From assembly GCF_021166585.1 (NCBI RefSeq), contig NZ_JAJOZE010000003.1, positions 306,040 to 370,039 on the forward strand: 64,000 nt of DNA, read 5' to 3'. This stretch comes from Metabacillus kandeliae. GTDB taxonomy: Bacteria > Bacillota > Bacilli > Bacillales > Bacillaceae. Positions within the stretch are counted from its first letter, which is position 1; every line of letters begins with the position of its first letter. Positions 9,973-18,160 of this stretch are shown in pieces. The position numbers and the translations under genes are program-made. The notes below the pieces were generated by a model, which worked only from the letters and a program-made list of their open reading frames with translations, searched no databases and was not told where the DNA came from.

Positions 9973-10480
9973 ATAAGGATAAGCCCTTTTTCAGTTCATC
10001 TGAAGAGCGGTCCCATGTGCCTTTGTCATGCTTTTCAAGAAAGGCTGCAAGAATTTCCTTTGAACGGCTGTCCATGTGATCTACGATAATGTGGCGTTTG
10101 ATGGATTTATCCATTCGGTTCACGTGCTCTGGGAGGGATTTGTAGCCTCTTCTCGCTTCCCTGTTTACTGTCATGTAGCAAGCTGTGACGCCCGCATAAA
10201 ACGGCCCGTCCTCATTCCGGTCAATGGTGACCCATACAAGCCAGTAAGGCTTGCCTGGCGGAACGTCGTCTAAATTTGGGAGAAATTTAATTCCTTTTTC
10301 AACAGTGCTTCTGGCATGCATGGCGCCAATATCAACAAATGCCTCGCCCTCTTCTGTATCCACAAACACGGGAGATACGTTTTCAAGGCTGAGTGCCCCT
10401 GTACCGTAGCCTTTATGGCCGCCGGTCGGGTCGTTTTTGATGATGTTGAAGCCGATGCTTTTTTTCTTTTTCTCTTCCAT
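9971..10480 (-). CDS. ywhD: YwhD family protein
   Basis: A 169-residue conserved Bacillaceae protein, function unknown. The start MEEKKKKSIGFNIIKNDPTG and the segment GYGTGALSLENVSPVF resemble B. subtilis YwhD, which is about the same length and in the same place. No signal peptide or membrane segment is visible. GGAGGG lies 7 bases before the ATG. It follows ywhC by 14 bases and is probably cotranscribed with it. Confidence 0.85.
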   Translation of the reverse strand: MEEKKKKSIGFNIIKNDPTGGHKGYGTGALSLENVSPVFVDTEEGEAFVDIGAMHARSTVEKGIKFLPNLDDVPPGKPYWLVWVTIDRNEDGPFYAGVTACYMTVNREARRGYKSLPEHVNRMDKSIKRHIIVDHMDSRSKEILAAFLEKHDKGTWDRSSDELKKGLSL

Positions 10481-10494
10481 TGATGACCCTCCAA

Positions 10495-11154
10495 TTATTT
10501 AAAAATCAGATCAAAAACAGATCCAATCGTGTTTTGTCCATATGCGAAGTAAGGCTGAATGACATATCTGTTCAGCGGCGTCAGGACGATTACAAGAAAC
10601 AGAATAGCCCCGTAATGTTCAAATTGGGACATCTTCGCCCTTAAAGTATTCGGTACAAGATCCTCAATAATCCGGTATCCGTCAAGGGGCGGAAACGGCA
10701 GCAGGTTAAACAGGAACAGGATCGTATTAAGCCCAATAAAGATGCTGAAAAACTGCTGCAGTGAATCTGCCACATTAATCGGGATATTATTCATCATACC
10801 AGCTGCGACCAGCCCGTACCAAATGGCATAACCTAGAAATGCGAGCAGCAGATTGCTTAAAGGGCCGGCAATGGAAACAACAACACCGGCAAGGCGCGGG
10901 TTTTTAAAGAAAAAGCGGTTAACGGGAACTGGTTTTGCCCACCCGAAGCCGGCTATAATGATTAAGAGTGTACCGAATATGTCCAGATGAGCTAGCGGCG
11001 ACAGTGTCAGCCTGCCCTGGTTTTTCGCCGTCGGATCGCCGAATTTATAGGCAAAATAGGCATGGGCAAATTCATGAAGCGTAAAAGCCGCGGCAAGCGA
11101 GATAATAACGAACGGAAGCTGTTCAAGCGGATAAGCAAGTCGGAAAAAGTCCAC
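10495..11154 (-). CDS. ywhC: Site-2 protease family membrane metalloprotease (M50)
   Basis: A 219-residue polytopic membrane protein. The zinc-binding HExxH is HEFAH at residues 27-31 in the first helix, and the second conserved element NLLPFPPLDGYRI supplies the third ligand of this family. This is the compact M50 type without a PDZ domain, as in B. subtilis YwhC. Start is GTG with AAAGGAG six bases upstream. Substrate unknown. Transcribed with ywhD. Confidence 0.88.
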   Translation of the reverse strand: MDFFRLAYPLEQLPFVIISLAAAFTLHEFAHAYFAYKFGDPTAKNQGRLTLSPLAHLDIFGTLLIIIAGFGWAKPVPVNRFFFKNPRLAGVVVSIAGPLSNLLLAFLGYAIWYGLVAAGMMNNIPINVADSLQQFFSIFIGLNTILFLFNLLPFPPLDGYRIIEDLVPNTLRAKMSQFEHYGAILFLVIVLTPLNRYVIQPYFAYGQNTIGSVFDLIFK

Positions 11155-11285
11155 AGTATTCTCCTTTAAACAAATTTACATGTAAGTACGAAACAGCAGG
11201 AGAAGAGTTTCAATTCCTGCATGTTTTTTCATAATCCAGTATACTATACTTGGAGTCTATACCACCATAAAGGAGCGATAGATGC

Positions 11286-11471
11286 ATGCCATATGTAACA
11301 GTGAAAATGCTCGAAGGCCGTACAGATGATCAAAAACGGGCGCTTGTTGAAAAGGTGACTGCTGCCGTTACAGAAACAACTGGAGCGACAGCTGATAAAG
11401 TGACTGTGTTTATTGAAGAAATGCCGAAAAATCATTACGCTGTCGGCGGTGTCCGCCTGAGCGATCAGTAA
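11286..11471 (+). CDS. ywhB: 4-oxalocrotonate tautomerase family protein
   Basis: A 61-residue protein of the tautomerase superfamily. Proline directly after the initiator methionine (MPYVTVKML) becomes the N-terminal catalytic base once methionine is removed. AAAGGAG lies upstream; a second ATG four bases earlier is in another frame. It matches B. subtilis YwhB in size and position, an enzyme with 2-hydroxymuconate tautomerase activity in vitro and unknown physiological substrate. Confidence 0.9.
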   Translation: MPYVTVKMLEGRTDDQKRALVEKVTAAVTETTGATADKVTVFIEEMPKNHYAVGGVRLSDQ

Positions 11472-11494
11472 AAAGCTGCTTACGCGGCTTTTTC
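11470..11494 (+). terminator. Hairpin after ywhB
   Basis: AAAAAGCTGC pairs with GCGGCTTTTT around TTAC, then TTC. It begins at the ywhB stop codon and would reduce read-through into the acetyltransferase gene 44 bases downstream. Confidence 0.65.
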
Positions 11495-11514
11495 TAGTTA
11501 GAGGAGGGCTGATT

Positions 11515-12291
11515 GTGAATTTCCAGGAAGCATTTATCAAACGGATCGGCTGGAAACAGAGCACCGCCGCTAAGTTTGAACAGCTGGAAGAATTATTGCG
11601 CGCCTTTGCCTTTCATATCCCGTTTGAAAATCTTGATGTGATGAATAAAGAGAAGAGATCCTTGTCAGAGGATAACCTCGCTGATAAGATCCTTATTCAG
11701 CAAAGAGGCGGTTTATGTTATGAACTGAATCCGCTCCTGCACCGTTTTTTAAAAGAAGCTGGCTTTGACGCAAAGCTTGTGAAAGGAACGGTATACAATA
11801 ATGAGAAAGACCAGTGGGCACTCGACGGCACACATCTTACCATCATTGTTAAGAATGCGTCAGGCATGTTTCTTGTTGATGCCGGGTTTGGCACCTCTAT
11901 TCCCTTAAAGCCTGTTCCGTTTTCAGGTGAACCTGTTCATTCTGAATCAGGCGTATTCCGGGTCAGCAGGCAGCAAACCGAAAAAGGAACCTATTTGCTG
12001 GAGCAAAAAAACGAAGAAGGCAGCTGGATCAAAGCCTATGCCTTTTCAGATATTGAAATACAGCATGTGCAGGATGAACTTGAATCTGTTCAGAAAGAAA
12101 TTCATGACAATCCGGCATCGCCTTTTAACAAGCGGCAGCTGATTGCCAAGAGGATTCCAGAGGGCAAAATCGTTTTGTCAGAAGATCATCTTTTGATAGA
12201 AAAAGCTGGGCAGCAGGAAAAGCGCCCTGTTGAAAGCGGCCTGCTTTCTGATATTTTAAAAGAGCAGTTTTATATGAATGTAAAAAGGTAA
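11515..12291 (+). CDS. Arylamine N-acetyltransferase
   Basis: A 258-residue NAT-family enzyme transferring acetyl from acetyl-CoA to arylamines or related acceptors. The cysteine-protease-like triad is complete: C68 in RGGLCYELN, H107 in DGTHLTI and D122 in LVDAGFG. Start is GTG with GAGGAGG about 7 bases before it; the next in-frame ATG lies far inside. Length is normal for a bacterial NAT. Insertion between ywhB and ywgA is not part of the B. subtilis order, so it is an accessory gene here. Natural substrate unknown. Confidence 0.9.
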   Translation: MNFQEAFIKRIGWKQSTAAKFEQLEELLRAFAFHIPFENLDVMNKEKRSLSEDNLADKILIQQRGGLCYELNPLLHRFLKEAGFDAKLVKGTVYNNEKDQWALDGTHLTIIVKNASGMFLVDAGFGTSIPLKPVPFSGEPVHSESGVFRVSRQQTEKGTYLLEQKNEEGSWIKAYAFSDIEIQHVQDELESVQKEIHDNPASPFNKRQLIAKRIPEGKIVLSEDHLLIEKAGQQEKRPVESGLLSDILKEQFYMNVKR

Positions 12292-12313
12292 GCACACGGC
12301 TTACCTTTTTTGT
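12283..12313 (+). terminator. Terminator of the arylamine acetyltransferase gene
   Basis: AAAAGGTAAGC pairs with GCTTACCTTTT around a 4-base loop, with T6 after it. The left arm includes the stop codon. Confidence 0.88.
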
Positions 12314-12325
12314 TTGCTTTTCTTG

Positions 12326-12341
12326 TGTCCAGCTCCAGCGG
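12326..12341 (-). repeat. End fragment of the dispersed hairpin repeat
   Basis: TGTCCAGCTCCAGCG matches the complement of the conserved right end (CGCTGGAGCTGGACA) of the dispersed repeat found elsewhere in the window. Only this end remains. Confidence 0.5.
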
Positions 12342-12357
12342 TGGCCCGATCTGATGA

Positions 12358-12864
12358 TTAATTTAGAATCTTTTCACGCAGTGCTGCTATATACTGATAA
12401 GCCTCTTCCACTTCTTCGTCTGTGTAGCGCTGCTTGCTTTTTAAGGTAAACACTTTTTCTTTGACCTCTTCTTTTTCGAGGTCTTCAAAAAATAGCACGG
12501 TTGATACAAGCTCTAAAAAACGGGCTGTCTGGCCGTTCATATCGTTCATGCAAGGCTCAAGCGGCGGCATGTCCAATTCGTAATGGCCCAAGAACTCTTT
12601 TCCAGAATCAGTCAGTGTATAGCGGTATTGAAAGTAGCCGCCTTTTTTCTCGCGCACTTCGTTTAAAAATCCTAAATTGCACAATTCTTCTATTCTTAGC
12701 GTCAATTCCTCTGAATAGGGTCCAAAAAAGTGAAAGTCGTATTTTTCATAGAATGGCAGATTGATTTTCTTTGCAATGTAAATCATTTTCTGCAGTTTTT
12801 TGCGTCCGATGATCTCCCCTGAGGCCAAAAAAACCTTCATGACCTTCGCGTGTTCATTCAGCAC
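12358..12864 (-). CDS. ywgA: YwgA family protein
   Basis: A 168-residue soluble protein of unknown function, similar in length and position to B. subtilis YwgA. The sequence suggests a helical, winged-helix-like fold (IYIAKKINLPFYEKYDFHFFGPYSEELTLRIEEL) with an acidic C-terminus. Start is GTG with AAGGGG just upstream. It lies 113 bases downstream of ywfO on the same strand, the conserved pairing. Confidence 0.8.
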   Translation of the reverse strand: MLNEHAKVMKVFLASGEIIGRKKLQKMIYIAKKINLPFYEKYDFHFFGPYSEELTLRIEELCNLGFLNEVREKKGGYFQYRYTLTDSGKEFLGHYELDMPPLEPCMNDMNGQTARFLELVSTVLFFEDLEKEEVKEKVFTLKSKQRYTDEEVEEAYQYIAALREKILN

Positions 12865-12977
12865 GTCCCCTTCATCTCCTTTTCGTTGCGGCTGTTTTCG
12901 GCAAAAAATTGCTGCATTGACATAGCCGGCAGATGGGCCGCGTCTTGAAGCAATTTTTCAAAAGAGCCTTTTCTTGT

Positions 12978-14303
12978 CTATTTTTTCTCTGTGCTTTCCT
13001 TTGTCAGTCCAAGCAGCTCGAGGATTTTCTTTTTAATGGTTCGTTTGGATGAAAAATCGGTAATCAAGTCATGTGGATAGTATAGTTTATGGTCTGTGCG
13101 CCTTTTTCCTGAAATGGCATCAACAATCTCCGATTCTCTTGAGAGCTCCCGGATCTCGCCATTTGAGCGCAGCAGGTGAATCGGCAGTCTTTCCTCTTCC
13201 TCTCCAGGCCGGTAAAAGTCGTACGGCAGATCTGAGGACGAGTCAACGACAAGGTAATATTCAGGATCAATGCCGGCTTTTTTAAACAGTGCCGTCAGCT
13301 CCATAAGCTTCATCATTTCGACATTATTCGGATTGAATTCTGCATATTGAAAGAGGTTGCGGTTGATAAACCGGCTGCAGAGATCGCTTAATATCCAGTC
13401 CTTTTCCTCTTGCCATTCCTGGAAGTAGAACATGATAATCGATTCGTCCAGCTTCAGATAATCCTTCAGGGTCATTTCTCCGTTAAAAATGGAGTGAAAG
13501 TGAAGCGGCTCAAAGGCAAATTGATATCCGTCCAGATACAGGTGCTTTGCTCTGTGCAGAATCTTTGTCAAAATAACCTCCGCACTTCGTGTGACAGGAT
13601 GAAAATACACTTGCCAGTACATTTGATACCGGCTCATTATGTAATCTTCGACCGCATGCATGCCGCTTTGCTTGATCACAACCTGATCCTCGCGCGGCCT
13701 CATTACCCTGAGAATCCGTTCCATATCAAAATGGCCGTAGCTGACGCCTGTATAGTACGCGTCCCGCTGAAGGTAATCCATTCTGTCCGCATCAATCTGG
13801 CTTGAAATCAGGCTAACAACCTGTTTGTTGGAATACGTTTTGGCGATTACTTCCGCTACCTTTTTCGGAAAATCATCTCCCATGCCTCTGAGGACCCGGT
13901 TCACTTCCGTATCGCCAGTAATAATCGCCCGCGTGTAATCTTCATGATCAAGATGAAACACTTTTTCGAAGGAATGGGAAAACGGACCATGCCCAAGATC
14001 GTGAAGAAGCGCAGCACAGAGACTGACCATTCTTTCATCATCATTCCATTCAGGACGGCCCTTGAACACGTCATCTATGATTCTCCGAACAATCTCATAG
14101 ACGCCCATTGAGTGGGTAAAACGGCTATGCTCCGCTCCATGAAATGTCAAATAGGTCGTACCGAGCTGGCGGATCCTTCTCAGCCGCTGAAATTCAGCTG
14201 TCCCGATCAAATCCCATATCAGCTTGTCTCTGACATGTATGTAGCGGTGAACAGGATCTTTGAATACCTTTTCCTCAGACAATTTCCCATTTGGATTCGT
14301 CAT
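12978..14303 (-). CDS. ywfO: HD-domain phosphohydrolase YwfO
   Basis: A 441-residue HD-superfamily enzyme. Metal ligands include H64 in RFTHSMGVYE, H101-D102 in LLHDLGHGPFSHSFE and downstream HDD residues. This is the dGTPase/SAMHD1-like type that removes triphosphate from nucleotides (established for the family; substrate here inferred). Length is close to B. subtilis YwfO (about 433). In the long upstream region TATAAT-like hexamers occur at 14346-14385, but no complete promoter could be assigned. ywgA follows in the same direction. Confidence 0.85.
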   Translation of the reverse strand: MTNPNGKLSEEKVFKDPVHRYIHVRDKLIWDLIGTAEFQRLRRIRQLGTTYLTFHGAEHSRFTHSMGVYEIVRRIIDDVFKGRPEWNDDERMVSLCAALLHDLGHGPFSHSFEKVFHLDHEDYTRAIITGDTEVNRVLRGMGDDFPKKVAEVIAKTYSNKQVVSLISSQIDADRMDYLQRDAYYTGVSYGHFDMERILRVMRPREDQVVIKQSGMHAVEDYIMSRYQMYWQVYFHPVTRSAEVILTKILHRAKHLYLDGYQFAFEPLHFHSIFNGEMTLKDYLKLDESIIMFYFQEWQEEKDWILSDLCSRFINRNLFQYAEFNPNNVEMMKLMELTALFKKAGIDPEYYLVVDSSSDLPYDFYRPGEEEERLPIHLLRSNGEIRELSRESEIVDAISGKRRTDHKLYYPHDLITDFSSKRTIKKKILELLGLTKESTEKK

Positions 14304-14780
14304 CGCTTTCCCTCTTCCGTTTCAGTCAGGCTGAAAACATCTCTCATTTATTATATCGGCAGCCTGTCGACAATTATACCTATTTTTTTACATATTTTTC
14401 CCTTAAACCCCTTGCAAGTATGGCGGGTCTTAGGTTATAAACCTAACAAAAAATCACCATGCAGATTTTCGGCAATGGCGACCTTTTTAGACTGGCCTGT
14501 TCTCTATTAATTTCGATCTCCCGGTTGTTTTTCCCTTTTTTCTTTCTTATCAATCACAAAGCTTTGTTAAATTTTACTCCGTCTATTTACAGACACTATT
14601 GGGTATTTTACCTTTCTTAGCACGAAGGTGCAAGCTGTGGAAGCGTTTCCTTTTTTCAGACTTTTGCATAGGCTTTCTTTCGCTTTTTTTCTATTATCCT
14701 TCTAGGAATTGTATAGAAAACAGGCAATCTGGCCATCATGGTAACAACCCAAACTTATATTTTCTTAGGGAGTTGAGAAG
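14304..14780. other. Gene-free region between ywfO and rsfA
   Basis: A 477-base AT-rich divergent region. Apart from the rsfA promoter it holds a palindrome TTAGGTTATAAACCTAA-like near 14430-14446 and a weak hairpin at 14454-14490 followed by T5. A 61-codon frame at 14599 has no ribosome site and is not considered a gene. No riboswitch was recognised. Confidence 0.5.
14711..14739 (+). promoter_or_regulatory. Sigma-F/sigma-G-type promoter of rsfA
   Basis: GTATA (14711-14715), 15 bases, then GGCCATCAT (14731-14739) fits the forespore consensus GYATA-N15-GGNNANNNT exactly. It is 41 bases before the rsfA start. In B. subtilis rsfA is transcribed by sigma-F. Confidence 0.75.
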
Positions 14781-15527
14781 ATGAAACAAAGACAAGATGC
14801 CTGGTCGGAAGAAAATGATTTATTGCTCGCTGAAACCGTTCTTCGCCATGTGCGCGAGGGCAGTACACAGCTGAATGCTTTTGAAGAAGTAGGAGATAAA
14901 CTGAACCGCACTTCAGCAGCCTGCGGTTTCCGCTGGAATGCCGTTGTCCGCCATCAGTATGAAAAGGCTCTGCAGCTTGCTAAAAAACAGCGCAAGCAAA
15001 AGATGAGGGCTCAAGGAAGCGGACAGCCGGCCAAGAAAAAGCTGCTGTACAATCCTGATCCCGCCCAAACACCATCTGTTCACCATTATCTTGAAGAAGA
15101 AGAAGCTTCTGAGACTTTAACAGCTTCAGAGATTTCTTCCCACTATGAAGCAGAAATAGAAGACTCTGATACAGAATCCTATGAAATTCCGGTCTTTGCC
15201 CCTGTCAAAGCAAGCCATTCGCTCACAATGGATCAGGTTATTGCATTTTTGCAGAATTATGACGTCCATTCTGAACATGCTGCTGTACTCAAGCAGGAAA
15301 ATGAGCGGCTTAAACGCGAAGTGAAAGACTTGATTATTCATAATGAAGAGCTTCAGTCCAGAATCTCAAAGATGGAAGAAAACACGCATACCATTCAAGA
15401 AGACTATGAAACATTGATGAAAATCATGAACAGAGCGAGAAAGCTGACATTATTTGAAGAAGAAGAACGCCCTGCAGCCAAATTTAAAATGGACCGCAAC
15501 GGGAACCTTGAAAAGCTGGCTGAATAA
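14781..15527 (+). CDS. rsfA: Forespore transcription regulator RsfA
   Basis: A 248-residue DNA-binding protein of the RsfA family. The N-terminus (about 1-65) is a Myb/SANT-like domain beginning [21 protein letters not shown] glutamate-rich linker follows, then a predicted coiled coil (about 160-220: [28 protein letters not shown]), probably for dimerisation. In B. subtilis RsfA tunes sigma-F-dependent genes in the forespore. The sigma-F-type promoter just upstream agrees. Ribosome site GGGAGTTGAG precedes the ATG. A repeat island begins at once after the stop. Confidence 0.9.
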   Translation: MKQRQDAWSEENDLLLAETVLRHVREGSTQLNAFEEVGDKLNRTSAACGFRWNAVVRHQYEKALQLAKKQRKQKMRAQGSGQPAKKKLLYNPDPAQTPSVHHYLEEEEASETLTASEISSHYEAEIEDSDTESYEIPVFAPVKASHSLTMDQVIAFLQNYDVHSEHAAVLKQENERLKREVKDLIIHNEELQSRISKMEENTHTIQEDYETLMKIMNRARKLTLFEEEERPAAKFKMDRNGNLEKLAE

Positions 15528-15528
15528 T

Positions 15529-15654
15529 AGAAAAGCGAAAGCCGCTTGTTCAGCCCCGACAAGCGCTGGAGGAAAATACCGAAAAGTCTGCACTTTGACT
15601 TTTTGGTATTTTCCGAAGCGACTCGAGGGGCTAGCGGCTGGAGCTGGACAAGTT
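15529..15654 (+). repeat. Dispersed hairpin repeat, copy 1
   Basis: About 126 bases beginning AGAAAAGCGAAAGCCGCT and ending GGGGCTAGCGGCTGGAGC plus TGGACAA. The ends are mutually complementary (AGCCGCT with AGCGGCT; CAGCCCC with GGGGCT), and the centre ATACCGAAAAGTC pairs with GACTTTTTGGTAT, so the unit folds into a long hairpin. Confidence 0.8.
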
Positions 15655-15782
15655 AGAAAAGCGCAAGCCGCTCGTTCAGCCCCGACAAGCATAAGACGAT
15701 CAGCCGGGGAAAGGTGGTCTTTCCTTTCCCTGGATGAACGGCTTATGACCTCGAGGGGCTAGCGGCTGGAGCTGGACAAATT
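15655..15782 (+). repeat. Dispersed hairpin repeat, copy 2
   Basis: Same ends as copy 1, directly abutting it. The centre differs: ATAAGACGATCAGCC and GGGAAAGG pair with CCTTTCCCTGGATGA and GGCTTAT, making a separate inner stem. Confidence 0.8.
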
Positions 15783-15905
15783 AGAAAAGCGCAAGCCGCT
15801 CTTTCAGCTCTGACAAGCTCTGAAGAAAATACCGAAAAGTCCGGTTTTAGACTTTTCGGTATTTTGAAGACACTCAGAACGGGATAGCGGCTGAAGCTGG
15901 ACAAA
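15783..15905 (+). repeat. Dispersed hairpin repeat, copy 3
   Basis: A more diverged unit directly after copy 2, from AGAAAAGCGCAAGCCGCT to ATAGCGGCTGAAGCTGGAC. Its centre ATACCGAAAAGTC pairs with GACTTTTCGGTAT. Confidence 0.75.
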
Positions 15906-15907
15906 AC

Positions 15908-16441
15908 ATCGGCGATCTTCGTTTCTGCATTCGAAAACCGGCTCTTTTATTAACTAAGGGCCGGTTTTAGATGCCGCACTTCCTCTTTGAGCTGTTTCTT
16001 GAGGGAGATCGCTATAAAGTCCCCTTTCTCCTGTCCTATATCGGCGGATCGTTACAGGATATCGGCGGTTCACCATCAGATATCGGCGGATGATCACTTG
16101 ATATCAGCGGATTTTGAAATATATCGAGCACTTTTTTCTTTATATCGGCGATTTTGTGATTATATCGGCGAACTCTGTTTCTGCAGCTTAAAACCGGCTC
16201 TTTTATTAACTAAGGGCCGGTTTTAGATGCCGCACTTATTCTTTGAGCTGTTTCTTGAGGGAGATCGCTATAAAGTCCCCTTTCTCCTGTCCTATATCGG
16301 CGGATCGTTACAGGATATCGGCGATTCACCATCAGATATCGGCGGATGATCACTTGATATCAGCGGATTTTGAAATATATCGAGCACTTTTTTCTTTATA
16401 TCGGCGATCTTGTGATTATATCGGCGAACTCCGTTTCTGCC
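15908..16441. repeat. 256-bp tandem duplication carrying 21-bp phased ATATCGGCG arrays
   Basis: Two direct copies offset by 256 bases (15908-16163 and 16164-16419, plus a partial third to 16441) differ at only a few positions. Each holds an inverted repeat (AAAACCGGC/GCCGGTTTT) and seven ATATCGGCG-like motifs at 16038, 16059, 16080, 16101, 16121, 16142, 16162 and at 16294, 16315, 16336, 16357, 16377, 16398, 16418, spaced 20 or 21 bases. Frames of 67-79 codons cross each copy but lack a credible ribosome site and only echo the repeat (ISAD, YRR). Confidence 0.85.
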
Positions 16442-16485
16442 GTTGAATTAGCTATCTAAATACACTTATAAATTCTGGTAATAAG

Positions 16486-16519
16486 AAAAAGGACAGGCTG
16501 AGCGCCTGTCCTTTCTTTT
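16486..16519 (-). terminator. Terminator of the alanine/glycine symporter gene
   Basis: AAAGGACAGGC pairs with GCCTGTCCTTT around TGAGC, with A/T tracts outside. It ends at the symporter stop codon. Confidence 0.88.
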
Positions 16520-17957
16520 AGTTCATTGAAGTGCCTTCCTTTTTCATCTCAGGCTGTGCATCGGTAAACAATCTTACCTTTGCACTGCCTGATTTGCCGT
16601 GATAGATGCGCTCCACATAATCTGCTGTAATTTCTTTAAGGTCTTTATGGAGAAATAAGAGCGGAACAACGTTGCAGATAACAGCCATTCCAAGCAGCAA
16701 ATCAAGGAACTGCCAGATAAATTGAAGGCCGCCTATCGCACCTAAAAAGACAGATACAGTGTATACGAGTCTCATTCCTTTAGACACTTTCAGTCCGAAT
16801 AAATATTCCGCCTGCTTTTCTCCATAATAGATCACCACAATAACTGTTGTGATGACAAACAGGAAGAGGAAAATAGAGATGAATACCCCGCCGAAGCTTT
16901 TTCCGAAAAGGGAGCTTAAAGCAGCTGCTGTCATGGATGAAGCATTATCCGCCCCAATGGTTTTCCAGACCCCGCTGACAAGAACCGTAATGCCTGTAAT
17001 TGAGCAAATGACAATAGTATCAAGGAAAACACTTAAGATTCCCCATAGTCCCTGCTTGCTCGGATGATCTGTCTGAGCTGCCGCATTGGCGATCGGCCCT
17101 GTTCCAAGACCGGCTTCATTTGAATAAAGACCTCTTGCAATCCCCCATCTGATCGCCTGGCCGATTGCGGCACCGGCAAATCCTCCAGCTGCAGAAATTG
17201 GAGTAAACGCATGAAGGAAGATAGAACCTAAAACACCCGGAAGCTCTGCAGCATTAGCAAAAATAACAATAAGACAAACAATCAAATAAGTAAGAACCAT
17301 GAACGGTACAACTTTGTCCGTCACACTCCCGATCCTCTTAATGCCGCCATAGACGACAAGTCCGACCATTAGCATGATAATAAGGCCTGTTACCATAGTG
17401 GACCAGCCAAAAGAGCTTTCCAGCTGGGTTGAGATGGAGTTTGACTGCACCATAACGCTTGGAATTGCCTCAAGCATAAGGAAAAAAGCAAAAAGAGCTG
17501 CGATTTTATTCCAGCCAAGGCCTTTTTTAATATAGTACTGCGGGCCTCCGACCCATTCTCCATCCTTATTTTTTTCTCTATATTTTACTCCAAGAACTAT
17601 TTCACAGTAGCGCGTGCCCATTCCAAGCAAAGCAACTGCCCACATCCAAAACAAGGCGCCTGGCCCTCCAAGCGCAATCGCTACCGGGACCCCGACAATA
17701 TTGGTCGCCCCTGCTGTGGCACCAAGTGTTGTAGTGAAGGCTTGGAAAGGAGTGATGCTTCCAGCATGTTTATTTTTTTTGAAAATCTGACCAATTGTCT
17801 GGTGGATCATATGGCCAAAGAAACGAAATTGGAAAAATTTAATTTTAAATGCAAGAAATATTCCGCCTCCGATTAGTAAAATCGAAAGAAGATATGTCCA
17901 CATAAAGCCTGAAACAGATGCAACTACGGCTTCCAGCCCTCCAATAAACTGATGCAA
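16518..17957 (-). CDS. Alanine/glycine:cation symporter (AGCS family)
   Basis: A 479-residue polytopic membrane protein importing alanine, glycine or a related amino acid with sodium or protons. AGCS hallmarks are GATAGATNIVGVPVAIALGGPGALFWMW, written here in part, GGPQYYIKKGLG, and SNEAGLGTGPIANAAA near residue 285. Start is TTG with GAGGGG about 9 bases before it. B. subtilis has related AlsT, GlnT and YrbD carriers; which is closest cannot be decided here. It stands alone between the repeat island and lipL. Confidence 0.88.
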   Translation of the reverse strand: MHQFIGGLEAVVASVSGFMWTYLLSILLIGGGIFLAFKIKFFQFRFFGHMIHQTIGQIFKKNKHAGSITPFQAFTTTLGATAGATNIVGVPVAIALGGPGALFWMWAVALLGMGTRYCEIVLGVKYREKNKDGEWVGGPQYYIKKGLGWNKIAALFAFFLMLEAIPSVMVQSNSISTQLESSFGWSTMVTGLIIMLMVGLVVYGGIKRIGSVTDKVVPFMVLTYLIVCLIVIFANAAELPGVLGSIFLHAFTPISAAGGFAGAAIGQAIRWGIARGLYSNEAGLGTGPIANAAAQTDHPSKQGLWGILSVFLDTIVICSITGITVLVSGVWKTIGADNASSMTAAALSSLFGKSFGGVFISIFLFLFVITTVIVVIYYGEKQAEYLFGLKVSKGMRLVYTVSVFLGAIGGLQFIWQFLDLLLGMAVICNVVPLLFLHKDLKEITADYVERIYHGKSGSAKVRLFTDAQPEMKKEGTSMN

Positions 17958-18130
17958 CTAGTATGAGCCCCTCTCCTATCAATTTTAGTGCTACATACCA
18001 ATTCCCCTCTCGCTTTCATGTAAACTTCTTTTCTTTCAGGTTAAGGCTTGATGCTAAAGAGGAATGGCTGCTTACTGCGAGTTTTTACCCGTTTCATTCA
18101 GGAAAAAAGGTCAGACTTTTAATGACAATA

Positions 18131-18160
18131 AAAAAGAACCTTCTCTTCTGGAAGGTTCTA
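18131..18160 (-). terminator. Terminator of lipL
   Basis: AGAACCTTC pairs with GAAGGTTCT around a 6-base loop; T-run follows on the minus strand. Confidence 0.85.

Noticed and set aside
14599..14784. 61-codon frame before rsfA
   Set aside because: No ribosome site, runs through the sigma-F promoter and overlaps the rsfA start.
15908..16441. CRISPR array
   Set aside because: Repeat core is only 9 bases with 11-12 variable bases between, period 20-21; no 24-37 base repeats, no cas genes.
15987..16446. Two similar frames of 79 and 67 codons with ISAD and YRR repeats
   Set aside because: They lack a proper ribosome site, lie wholly in the 256-bp tandem repeat, and their peptide repeats are just the 21-bp DNA period (seven codons) read through.
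17958..18128. Glycine riboswitch ahead of the AGCS symporter
   Set aside because: The conserved glycine-aptamer core sequences could not be found in either tandem position.
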